Shown here: in pieces, positions 1 through 5,134 of the stretch | Numbering within the stretch: position 1 is the first letter of the stretch | Layout of the letters: every line of letters begins with the position of its first letter | From: Pseudomonadota bacterium | Lineage (GTDB): Bacteria > SAR324 > NAC60-12 | DNA length: 5,303 nt | Direction: 5' to 3' | Assembly: GCA_014381795.1 (NCBI GenBank) | Contig: JACNKY010000236.1 | Location: forward strand, 1 to 5,303 | Program-made: the position numbers and the translations under genes | Notes under the pieces: model-generated | The model's input: only the letters and a program-made list of their open reading frames with translations | Database searches by the model: none | What the model was told of the DNA's origin: nothing

Positions 1-473
1 TTACTTCCTCCACACGTTTTGCTCAAATCATAAGGATTTTTTGTTACACCAAAAACTTTATTAAATGTCTGTGAACCTGCACCGAATTCCGGAGTATTCG
101 TTTTGCCAAGCAAAATCGCGCCGGCTTCCCGTAAACGTTCCACAAGCAATGCGTCTTCTTCAGGAATGAAATCCTCGTAAACAAGTGAACCAAATGTTGT
201 GCGGATGCCTTTTGTCTGCACCAGATCTTTGTGCGCTACCGGTAATCCATGCAGCGGACCTACTTTCTCACCTCGCGCCAGTTTTTCATCCGCTTTACGC
301 GCTTCTTCCATTGCCATTTCCGGCAACAAAGTGACGATGGCATTGACCTGCGGATTGACCTTTTCGATTTGCGCCAGATGCGCTTCCATAGTTTCAACAG
401 CGGAAAGCTCGCCAGAACTAATTTTATGTGCAAGCTCAACTGCAGTCAAAAAACAAAGTGATGTGTCAGTCAT
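1..473 (-). CDS. Amidase-signature family enzyme, N-terminal part (cut by left window edge)
   Basis: The reverse strand is open from an ATG at 473-471 to the window edge, giving 157 complete codons with no stop. The translation begins MTDTSLCFLTAVELAHKISS and matches the N-terminal third of amidase-signature hydrolases, which cleave C-N amide bonds with a Lys/cis-Ser/Ser triad in the cytoplasm. The segment GPLHGLPVAHKD (residues 72-83) carries the catalytic lysine, K82. Next come the family stretches ALLVERLREAGAILLGKTNTPEF (108-130, quoted in part as AGAILLGKTN) and the start of the glycine/serine loop, TCGGS (153-157), where S157 is probably the cis-serine. The nucleophilic serine lies outside the window. 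Full-length relatives are about 450-500 residues. The Shine-Dalgarno is weak (an AAAGA-like run on the minus strand about 7 nt upstream), but conservation begins near this ATG. The gene lies downstream of and codirectional with the repressor gene, so co-transcription is possible. The substrate is unknown and a link to inositol is not evident. Confidence 0.88.
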   Translation of the reverse strand, partial: MTDTSLCFLTAVELAHKISSGELSAVETMEAHLAQIEKVNPQVNAIVTLLPEMAMEEARKADEKLARGEKVGPLHGLPVAHKDLVQTKGIRTTFGSLVYEDFIPEEDALLVERLREAGAILLGKTNTPEFGAGSQTFNKVFGVTKNPYDLSKTCGGS

Positions 474-507
474 TTAGATCTTTTTGTAAAAGGTGAAAAA
501 TGTAAAC

Positions 508-535
508 AGGATCTACTTTCTGCTAAGCCTGTCAA
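508..535 (-). promoter_or_regulatory. Weak candidate sigma70 promoter for the amidase gene
   Basis: On the minus strand a perfect TTGACA -35 element (530-535) is followed after 16 bp by GATCCT (508-513), which matches the -10 consensus at only three of six positions. It sits in the 94-bp gap between the repressor stop and the amidase start, so the amidase may have its own promoter as well as readthrough. A short ACAGG/CCTGT hairpin overlaps the same segment but has no proper U-tract, so I see no clear terminator for the repressor gene. Confidence 0.25.
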
Positions 536-567
536 TAAAAGTCACGCTGATTCTGCTTACAATAAAT

Positions 568-1416
568 TCAGTTAGATTTTTCTGTGGATGGACTTGAAGG
601 TAGCTGTTCCCTTTGCCTGCCTAATTCCACGACCAAAGAAAGTGAGAGACACATCAAAGCACTCAAAACCACTCCCCTAAATCCGAAAACTTCTATTTCC
701 TCTACTTCAAGACACACATCCGAAAAAAGTCCTAAAGGGCTGAGAATGCTTTCACTGATCCCGATCACTGGAATTCCGCGTTCGTGAACATTTCCAGCCA
801 ATTTTAGCACTTCATTAGCATAGGGAGAAAAACTAATAGCAAGTAAAACATCTCCCTTACGGATAGTTTTCCCCTGTTCGGCAAACATTCCTCCCACACT
901 GTCCAAAAGCATATTAGGTACTCCAAGATGGCTTAAAGCATAAGTCAAATAAGTGCCAATTGGGAAAGATCTACGCTGGGCTGCAATATGTACCACACGT
1001 GATTCTAACATAATCGAGGCCGCTTTTTGTAAATCTTCATCTGTTACGGTTTTTCTAAGACTTTGCAGCGCTTGGATTCCACCTTGTATGAAATTCCCAA
1101 GATTCGAATTATCGCCTTCCTTTAGTTGGCTCATCTCCAGATTAAGATTCTGCACTCTTTTTTGATATTCGTTCATTCTGCTCACCAGACCCTGCTGAAA
1201 TACTTTCTGCATTTCACTGAAGCCGCTGAAGCCAAAACTTTTGGCAAACCGAATTAAACTTGAAGGAGGAACTTCCGAGTGTTCCGCAATCACAGCAATT
1301 GTTTCCATCCCCATTTCGTTGGGGTGGCTCATGGCATAGCGGTTGATCTGCTGTAAACGGCGGCTCAAGCTGCTGTGACAGCTTACAAGCTCATTTCTTA
1401 AATGTTCGTAATCCAT
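568..1416 (-). CDS. iolR: RpiR/MurR-family transcriptional regulator (HTH-SIS), probable inositol repressor IolR
   Basis: This 282-residue protein is the usual length for the RpiR family. Residues 1 to about 77 form the N-terminal helix-turn-helix domain; VPPSSLIRFAKSFGFSGF (49-66) is the typical recognition-helix region, close to the family pattern of xSSxxRFxKxxGFxGFxE. Residues of about 125-265 form the SIS sugar-phosphate-binding domain, with AISFSPYANEV (193-203) as its phosphate-binding serine loop. A polar tail (267-282) follows. The ATG at 1416-1414 has an AAAGGA Shine-Dalgarno about 9 nt upstream on the minus strand. Members of this family repress sugar or cyclitol genes and respond to a phosphorylated intermediate. 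RpiR-type IolR proteins controlling iol genes are known in Salmonella and Sinorhizobium. The divergent importer operon and nearby iolD make this role likely here. The family call is firm; the iolR name rests on neighbourhood and general resemblance. Confidence 0.88.
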   Translation of the reverse strand: MDYEHLRNELVSCHSSLSRRLQQINRYAMSHPNEMGMETIAVIAEHSEVPPSSLIRFAKSFGFSGFSEMQKVFQQGLVSRMNEYQKRVQNLNLEMSQLKEGDNSNLGNFIQGGIQALQSLRKTVTDEDLQKAASIMLESRVVHIAAQRRSFPIGTYLTYALSHLGVPNMLLDSVGGMFAEQGKTIRKGDVLLAISFSPYANEVLKLAGNVHERGIPVIGISESILSPLGLFSDVCLEVEEIEVFGFRGVVLSALMCLSLSLVVELGRQREQLPSSPSTEKSN

Positions 1417-1493
1417 GAAATGCCATCCTTTTATCTACGATTAATTAGACATGCTGAGTCTTAACTCTTGCGTGTATAAATCAAATATTTAAT

Positions 1494-1512
1494 TTTCCGG
1501 ATTAATCGGAAA
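1494..1512. promoter_or_regulatory. Candidate operator dyad TTTCCG-N7-CGGAAA
   Basis: A 6-bp perfect inverted repeat, TTTCCG and CGGAAA, flanks the spacer GATTAAT. It is the most GC-containing spot in an otherwise AT-only stretch. It lies about 30 bp upstream of the importer -35 element and where the -35 region of a repressor promoter would be expected, so it could serve autoregulation or act as an upstream operator. Binding by the neighbouring HTH-SIS protein is inference. Confidence 0.4.
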
Positions 1513-1538
1513 TTAAAATGAATTAAAAACAATTAAAA
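1511..1538 (+). promoter_or_regulatory. Three helically phased AATTAAAA repeats, likely UP element or curved DNA
   Basis: AATTAAAA occurs at 1511-1518, 1521-1528 and 1531-1538, with starts exactly 10 bp apart. The array ends three bases before the TTGACA element, so it covers about -65 to -38 relative to the predicted start. That is where the RNA polymerase alpha C-terminal domain contacts UP elements. A-tracts repeated at this period also bend DNA. The repeat and spacing are seen directly; the role is inferred. Confidence 0.5.
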
Positions 1539-1541
1539 AAC

Positions 1542-1569
1542 TTGACAAATATTTTTTATGTAGTATATT
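1542..1569 (+). promoter_or_regulatory. Strong sigma70 promoter of the sugar importer operon
   Basis: A perfect TTGACA -35 (1542-1547) is separated by 16 bp from TATATT (1564-1569), which matches the -10 consensus at five of six positions. Transcription should start near 1576, giving a leader of about 150 nt before the binding-protein ATG. The upstream A/T array and the inverted repeat just downstream fit a strong but repressible promoter. Confidence 0.7.
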
Positions 1570-1578
1570 CCATTTTTG

Positions 1579-1610
1579 AAACAATATGAAATATTTTTTT
1601 CATATTGTTT
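1579..1610. promoter_or_regulatory. Perfect 13-bp inverted repeat at the importer start site, candidate IolR operator
   Basis: AAACAATATGAAA (1579-1591) and its exact complement TTTCATATTGTTT (1598-1610) flank a 6-nt spacer, TATTTT. The dyad begins about 3 nt after the predicted transcription start, an ideal place for a repressor. Its core reads GAAA-N6-TTTC, the same geometry as the GGAA-N6-TTCC motif that I recall being proposed for the RpiR-type IolR of Sinorhizobium meliloti. As RNA it would form an AU-rich hairpin followed by a short U-run, but with only two GC pairs per arm it is a poor terminator. Confidence 0.6.
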
Positions 1611-1631
1611 TTTCCATATTTTTGCGGGACC

Positions 1632-1657
1632 ACATGGACTGCTCAAAGTAGCCATGT
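1632..1657 (+). other. Stem-loop in the leader of the importer mRNA
   Basis: ACATGG (1632-1637) pairs with CCATGT (1652-1657). After one bulged A (1638), CTGC (1639-1642) pairs with GTAG (1648-1651), using one G-U pair, around the loop TCAAA. The 10-bp stem is the most GC-containing part of the leader and lies about 70 nt upstream of the binding-protein start. No U-tract follows, so it is not a terminator. It could stabilise the transcript or, as DNA, be another protein-binding dyad. Confidence 0.4.
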
Positions 1658-1680
1658 TGAATTTATGGAAAATTTTTAAC

Positions 1681-1716
1681 AATAAATTCTTTATCAATTA
1701 AAAATAAATTATCAAT
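1681..1716 (+). repeat. Short imperfect direct repeat before the binding-protein ribosome site
   Basis: AATAAATT followed by TTATCAAT occurs at 1681-1698. A shortened copy, AATAAATT overlapping TTATCAAT, occurs at 1703-1716. The second copy ends next to the GGAG Shine-Dalgarno (1717-1720). It is probably low-complexity A/T sequence that keeps the initiation region unfolded. Confidence 0.3.
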
Positions 1717-1725
1717 GGAGATAGT

Positions 1726-2679
1726 ATGAAGAAAGCAATGAAAAACCTATTAGGTGCCATCGCCCTTACGGTGGGCTTAACGTTAGCAACCGGAGTAGCG
1801 CAAGCTGCTGGAAATGAGAAGTACATTTTGGTCAGCCATGCTCCAGATTCTGATTCATGGTGGAATACGATCAAGAATGCACTCGCGCTTGCGGGTAAGC
1901 AGATGGGGGTCGAAGTGGAATACCGAAATCCACCGACCGGTGACCTTGCTGATATGGCTAGGATCATTGAACAGGCCGCTGCTTCCGGCCCAAACGGCAT
2001 TATCACCACGCTAGCAGATCCTAATATTCTTGCAGGACCAATCAAAGCTGCTGTAGATTCCGGTGTAGACGTAATAATTATGAACTCCGGAACCCCAGAA
2101 ATGGCTCGTAAGGTCGGTGCGCTTATGTATGTAGGACAACCAGAATACGACGCAGGCTATGCAGCCGGTCTCCGCGCAAAATCAGATGGTGTGGGTTCAT
2201 TTCTGTGTGTGAACCATTATGCAACGCAGCCGTCCTCGACAGAACGTTGCCAAGGTTTCGCCGATGGTCTAGGCATTGAATTGGGCAATCAAATGATTGA
2301 TTCCGGGCAGGATCCTGGTGAAATAAAAAACCGCGTTATGGCCTATCTGTCAGCAAATCCAAACACTGATGCTGTACTGACACTTGGTCCAACATCTGCG
2401 GACCCGACACTACTGGCTCTGGAAGAGAACGGAATGGCTGGTGACATCTATTTTGGAACATTTGACCTTGGAGGAGATATCGTTAAAGGTATAAAGTCTG
2501 GTGTAATCAAGTGGGGCATCGACCAGCAACCTTTTCTGCAGGCCTACTTGCCTGTTGTGGTTATGGCCAATTACCACCGCTACGGTGTACTGCCAGGAAA
2601 CAACATCAACTCCGGCCCAGGTTTCGTAACCGCCGACGGATTGGTCAAGATCGAGAAATTTGCGGGAGAATACCGCTAA
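1726..2679 (+). CDS. Periplasmic sugar-binding protein of a CUT2-type ABC importer, likely myo-inositol
   Basis: The 317-residue product starts with a clear Sec signal peptide: basic MKKAMK, a hydrophobic core (8-22), and an A-Q-A site giving cleavage after A27. That leaves a mature periplasmic protein of about 290 residues with no lipobox. It belongs to the RbsB-like type I periplasmic-binding family. Visible features are SHAPDSDSWW (37-46) in the first ligand-facing strand, DLADMARIIEQA (73-84), GVDVIIMNSG (113-122), FGTFDLGGDIVKGIKSG (243-259) with the ligand-contacting Asp region, and GIDQQPFLQAYLPV (264-277). The only cysteines, C161 and C175, could form a disulfide. The start has GGAG 5 nt upstream. 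It is the first gene of the importer operon and precedes an intrinsic terminator, so it should be made in excess over the membrane parts. The inositol substrate is inferred from iolD and the regulator; another sugar or cyclitol is possible. Confidence 0.9.
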   Translation: MKKAMKNLLGAIALTVGLTLATGVAQAAGNEKYILVSHAPDSDSWWNTIKNALALAGKQMGVEVEYRNPPTGDLADMARIIEQAAASGPNGIITTLADPNILAGPIKAAVDSGVDVIIMNSGTPEMARKVGALMYVGQPEYDAGYAAGLRAKSDGVGSFLCVNHYATQPSSTERCQGFADGLGIELGNQMIDSGQDPGEIKNRVMAYLSANPNTDAVLTLGPTSADPTLLALEENGMAGDIYFGTFDLGGDIVKGIKSGVIKWGIDQQPFLQAYLPVVVMANYHRYGVLPGNNINSGPGFVTADGLVKIEKFAGEYR

Positions 2680-2690
2680 TAACCATTATT

Positions 2691-2718
2691 AAGGGCGCCT
2701 GATTGCGGCGCCCTTTTT
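2691..2718 (+). terminator. Intrinsic terminator/attenuator between binding-protein and permease genes
   Basis: AAGGGCGCC (2691-2699) and GGCGCCCTT (2707-2715) form a perfect 9-bp GC-rich stem with a 7-nt loop, TGATTGC, followed by a T-run ending at 2718. It begins 12 nt after the binding-protein stop. No promoter is evident between it and the permease start, so it probably acts as a partial terminator that lowers expression of the permease and ATPase relative to the binding protein, and may also protect the upstream mRNA from 3' decay. Confidence 0.88.
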
Positions 2719-2759
2719 ATCTCTGCATTCCCTGTGAAATTCTTATAAAAAAGTCTCAC

Positions 2760-3884
2760 ATGAGCGACTCAGCTCAGTTAAATCATACTACAGATGAACG
2801 TATCAAGGAATTTTCCAAACTGCGCAAGGCATTGATACGTCCAGAACTTGGAGGTATAGTCGGTACGGTAGCCGTCTTTACGTTCTTCCTGCTTTTCGCC
2901 TACGACAGTGGCATGTTTAACAGCCGGGGTATTATGAACTGGTCGATTGTTTCTGCACAGTTTGTGATTATAGCGGTTGGTGCAGGACTTTTAATGATCG
3001 CTGGTGAGTTCGATCTCTCAGTTGGGTCAATGATAGGCTTTGCTGGAATGATGATCGCAATTTTTTCAGTCACACTTGAGTGGCCTGTCTGGGTGGCGAT
3101 CCTTGTAACCTTTGCAATGTGCTTAGGGATAGGGGCGCTAAACGGTTTCATTGTTATACGTACTGGACTGCCGAGCTTCATCGTGACGCTAGCTTTTCTT
3201 TTCATCCTGCGCGGTCTAACCATCTTTCTACCGCAGGTAATCGTGCGTAAGACAATAATAGGAGGAGTAAAGGATGTGGCTGAGGGTGACTGGCTAGCTG
3301 TTCTATTCGACGGCAAGATTCTGACCGGGCTTTTTTCTTGGCTTGGAGAAGAAGGTCTTATTGCTACATTCGAGCGCGGCACGCGAGCAGGACAACCTAT
3401 AGTCAGTGGAGTCCCGATGTTGATCGTCTGGGCAATTGTTCTAATGTTGTTTGGTCATTTTCTCCTGACCCGTACACAGTTCGGAAATTGGATATTTGCC
3501 GCGGGTGGTGATGCGGAAGCAGCACGAAATTCTGGCGTGCCTGTCAACAAGGTTAAGGTCCTAATGTTTATGATGACCGCCTTCTGCGCAGCAGTGTTCG
3601 CCACATGTCAGGTGATGGAATTTGGCTCAGCCGGTGCAGATCGTGGCTTATTGAAAGAATTCGAAGCTATCATCGCCGTTGTGATCGGCGGCGCGCTTCT
3701 GACCGGTGGCTACGGTTCGGTCATCGGTGCAGCGTTAGGAGCGCTTATCTTTGGTGTTGTTCAACAGGGATTATTCTTCGCAAATGTTGAAAGCTCACTT
3801 TTCCGTGTGTTCCTAGGGGTGATACTTCTCTTTGCAGTCATCCTTAACACCTACATACGCCGTATCATCACTGGGGAGAGATAA
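2760..3884 (+). CDS. Permease of the CUT2-type sugar ABC importer
   Basis: The 374-residue product is an integral inner-membrane protein of the RbsC/FrcC type, with about 8-10 hydrophobic segments (for example 33-48, 62-81, 90-104, 108-128, 137-158, 218-236, 266-284, 303-335 and 348-364). Family hallmarks are GEFDLSVGS (82-90), LNGFIVIRTGLPSFIVTLA (127-145), the ATPase-coupling loop AAGGDAEAARNSGVPVNKVK (247-266), and EAIIAVVIGGALLTGGYGS (302-320). It forms the translocation pore that receives sugar from the binding protein. I chose the ATG at 2760. The same frame is open back to a TTG at 2703, but that codon lies inside the terminator hairpin and the added 19 residues do not look like the family. 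No good Shine-Dalgarno precedes 2760, so translation may be weak. The stop is separated by one base from the ATPase start. Confidence 0.92.
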   Translation: MSDSAQLNHTTDERIKEFSKLRKALIRPELGGIVGTVAVFTFFLLFAYDSGMFNSRGIMNWSIVSAQFVIIAVGAGLLMIAGEFDLSVGSMIGFAGMMIAIFSVTLEWPVWVAILVTFAMCLGIGALNGFIVIRTGLPSFIVTLAFLFILRGLTIFLPQVIVRKTIIGGVKDVAEGDWLAVLFDGKILTGLFSWLGEEGLIATFERGTRAGQPIVSGVPMLIVWAIVLMLFGHFLLTRTQFGNWIFAAGGDAEAARNSGVPVNKVKVLMFMMTAFCAAVFATCQVMEFGSAGADRGLLKEFEAIIAVVIGGALLTGGYGSVIGAALGALIFGVVQQGLFFANVESSLFRVFLGVILLFAVILNTYIRRIITGER

Positions 3885-3885
3885 G

Positions 3886-4674
3886 ATGAATCAAGAGGAA
3901 AGACCCATCATCCAGATGCACAATATAGAGATGCATTTCGGTTCTGTCATTGCCCTTTCAGGAGTTTCTATTGATTTATTTAGTGGTGAATGCCACTGCC
4001 TTCTAGGAGATAACGGTGCTGGAAAGTCGACATTCATCAAGACTATGTCCGGGGTATATAAACCGACACATGGCGATATCCTGTTTGAAGGCAAACCGAT
4101 GCATTTCGACGATCCCAGAAACGCGATTAAAGCTGGAATAGCAACAGTTCATCAGCATCTTGCAATGATCCCACTGATGTCAGTCAGTCGTAATTTTTTC
4201 ATGGGAAACGAACCAATTAAAAAGGTTGGTCCACTGAAGCTTTTTGATCTTGATTATGCTAACCGAGTGACCATGGAAGAGATGCACAAGATGGGCATTA
4301 ACCTGCGAGGCCCCGATCAGGCAGTTGGAACTTTGTCAGGGGGCGAACGCCAGACCGTTGCAATTGCCCGGGCAGTTTATTTCGGAGCCAAGGTACTGAT
4401 ATTAGATGAACCGACCTCTTCACTTGGGGTCCGTCAAACCGCTAACGTGCTAATGACCATTGACAAGGTGCGTAAACAGGGTATTGCAGTAGTCTTCATA
4501 ACACACAATGTACGCCATGCTTTTCCAGTTGGAGATCAATTTACAATACTAAACCGAGGCCATAGCATGGGAACTTACCGTAAGAGCGAAATCGACCAGA
4601 ATTCATTAATGACAATGATGGCTGGCGGGGAGGAAATTCAGGATCTCGAGGCGACAATCCAGGGTGAAAAATAA
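3886..4674 (+). CDS. ATP-binding protein of the sugar ABC importer, single nucleotide-binding domain (FrcA-like)
   Basis: The 262-residue protein contains one complete ABC ATPase domain: Walker A GDNGAGKST (41-49), Q-loop glutamine Q90 in VHQHLAM, signature LSGGERQ (150-156), Walker B VLILDEP (170-176) with catalytic E175, a D-loop reading SSLG instead of the common SALD, and switch histidine H207 in ITHN. It would act as a homodimer on the cytoplasmic side of the permease. Most CUT2 sugar importers (RbsA, MglA) use a fused double-domain ATPase of about 500 residues; the short form resembles FrcA of rhizobial FrcBCA. The frame is open upstream to 3832, but the ATG at 3886 is one base past the permease stop and has GGGGAGAG (3873-3880) as a strong ribosome site. 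Permease and ATPase are therefore translationally coupled. All catalytic motifs are intact. Confidence 0.93.
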   Translation: MNQEERPIIQMHNIEMHFGSVIALSGVSIDLFSGECHCLLGDNGAGKSTFIKTMSGVYKPTHGDILFEGKPMHFDDPRNAIKAGIATVHQHLAMIPLMSVSRNFFMGNEPIKKVGPLKLFDLDYANRVTMEEMHKMGINLRGPDQAVGTLSGGERQTVAIARAVYFGAKVLILDEPTSSLGVRQTANVLMTIDKVRKQGIAVVFITHNVRHAFPVGDQFTILNRGHSMGTYRKSEIDQNSLMTMMAGGEEIQDLEATIQGEK

Positions 4675-4704
4675 TTTCAAGCTAGAGTACCAATCATAAC
4701 AAAA

Positions 4705-4726
4705 TAATAAAAAATATTTTTTATTA
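4705..4726. repeat. Perfect 22-bp AT-only palindrome after the importer operon
   Basis: The segment is its own reverse complement over 22 bases: TAAT, six A, TA, six T, ATTA. It starts 31 nt after the ATPase stop. It could form a hairpin of A-U pairs with a run of six U within the right arm, making at best a weak bidirectional terminator, or it could simply be bent A-tract DNA. Confidence 0.5.
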
Positions 4727-4778
4727 ACAACTCAGTTAAATTGTGCTGCCATAACTGTCATCTTATTTTCTCTGTGTG

Positions 4779-4808
4779 TTCGCATGAATCTCATTTGGGG
4801 ACTATAAT
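4779..4808 (+). promoter_or_regulatory. Candidate distal sigma70 promoter for iolD
   Basis: A perfect TATAAT (4803-4808) has TTCGCA (4779-4784, four of six matches to the -35 consensus) 18 bp upstream. Transcription would start near 4815, giving an unusually long leader of about 370 nt. The dyad at 4820-4834 lies just after the predicted start, as in the importer promoter. Confidence 0.45.
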
Positions 4809-4819
4809 TTTTTAACAGT

Positions 4820-4834
4820 CGAAATAAATTTTCG
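4820..4834. promoter_or_regulatory. Candidate operator dyad CGAAA-N5-TTTCG
   Basis: CGAAA (4820-4824) and TTTCG (4830-4834) form a 5-bp inverted repeat about the spacer TAAAT. It is preceded by AACAG and so resembles the left arm of the importer dyad (AACA, a few bases, GAAATA, then TTTC). It lies just downstream of the TATAAT candidate promoter. It is a weaker symmetry than 1579-1610 and could arise by chance in A/T-rich DNA. Confidence 0.35.
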
Positions 4835-4972
4835 CTGATGAGGACAATTGTATCCTTGCTGTAATCAAATACACACACTAAAAAAATTCTTAACAACTCT
4901 CCAAACCTACTGTTTGTGGGTAATCAAATTTTTACCGCTTGAATCCACTGCAGGAATTTATTATAACGGATT

Positions 4973-4994
4973 GAAAGTGATAAAGATCACTGTG
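4973..4994. promoter_or_regulatory. CRP (cAMP receptor protein) binding site candidate
   Basis: The core GTGA (4977-4980), N6 TAAAGA, TCAC (4987-4990) is an exact match to the symmetric CRP core GTGA-N6-TCAC. By eye 15 of 22 positions agree with the enterobacterial consensus. It lies about 195 bp upstream of the iolD ATG and would provide catabolite control of inositol breakdown. Its centre (4983.5) is not at a textbook distance from the nearby weak promoter candidate (about -54), so the promoter it serves is uncertain. Confidence 0.55.
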
Positions 4995-5003
4995 CAGAAA
5001 TTA

Positions 5004-5031
5004 TTGCTGTGCACGACGGTAATGTTAGGAT
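5004..5031 (+). promoter_or_regulatory. Weak proximal promoter candidate for iolD
   Basis: TTGCTG (5004-5009) and TAGGAT (5026-5031, four of six matches) are 16 bp apart, placing a start near 5038 and a leader of about 150 nt. An activator-dependent promoter would be expected to have poor elements like these, and the CRP-like site ends 9 bp upstream. A further TATAGC at 5045-5050 could instead be the -10, which would put CRP near -73. Confidence 0.3.
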
Positions 5032-5134
5032 GATTTCAAGAGGCTATAGCTTTGTAAATGAACCCAACGGATGTTAATTTTTCAACGCCGTGCCCGAGAT
5101 ATAGTGTGTTTTTCTTTTCAATAATGTCTCAGAA

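Larger units (their letters stand above)
1417..1725. other. Divergent regulatory region between repressor and importer genes
   Basis: This 309-bp gene-free region is strongly AT-rich. It holds a dyad at 1494-1512, phased A/T repeats at 1511-1538, a strong plus-strand promoter at 1542-1569, a long inverted repeat at 1579-1610 and a hairpin at 1632-1657, each listed separately. For the repressor, the best minus-strand -10 I can see is TATACA (complement of 1473-1478). Its -35 would fall at 1496-1501, inside the 1494-1512 dyad, but that hexamer is poor. I therefore do not call a repressor promoter. Confidence 0.75.

Noticed and set aside
199..477. 92-codon plus-strand frame opposite the amidase
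   Set aside because: Shadow of the amidase gene, whose minus-strand translation has the catalytic lysine motif and continues to the window edge.
1511..1610. A/T-rich repeats as a CRISPR array or replication origin iterons
   Set aside because: Repeat units are 8 bp with 2-bp gaps, there are no spacers, cas genes or DnaA/Rep-type boxes, and a promoter explains the position.
1634..1651. Micro-ORF MDCSK in the importer leader as a possible leader peptide
   Set aside because: Only five codons, poor ribosome site spacing, and no run of regulatory codons; the ATG is explained by the stem of the hairpin.
1698..2045. 115-codon minus-strand frame over the binding-protein start
   Set aside because: Antisense to the signal peptide and first lobe of a clear gene; no supporting ribosome site or motif.
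2703..2759. TTG-initiated 19-residue N-terminal extension of the permease
   Set aside because: The TTG lies in the loop of the intrinsic terminator and the extension has no ribosome site or family resemblance; the ATG at 2760 is preferred.
2900..3382. 160-codon minus-strand frame inside the permease gene
   Set aside because: It is an antisense shadow of a well-conserved membrane protein and has low-complexity, Pro/Ile/Lys-rich content with no family features.
3832..3885. Upstream extension of the ATPase reading frame into the permease gene
   Set aside because: The ATG at 3886 has a strong GGGGAGAG ribosome site and the ABC domain starts right after it.
4705..4726. AT palindrome as a true intrinsic terminator of the importer operon
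   Set aside because: The stem has no GC pairs and would be too weak; listed only as a palindrome.
4848..5033. 61-codon plus-strand frame in the iolD upstream region
   Set aside because: TTG start without a ribosome site, no recognisable domain, and it overlaps the CRP-like site and a promoter candidate.
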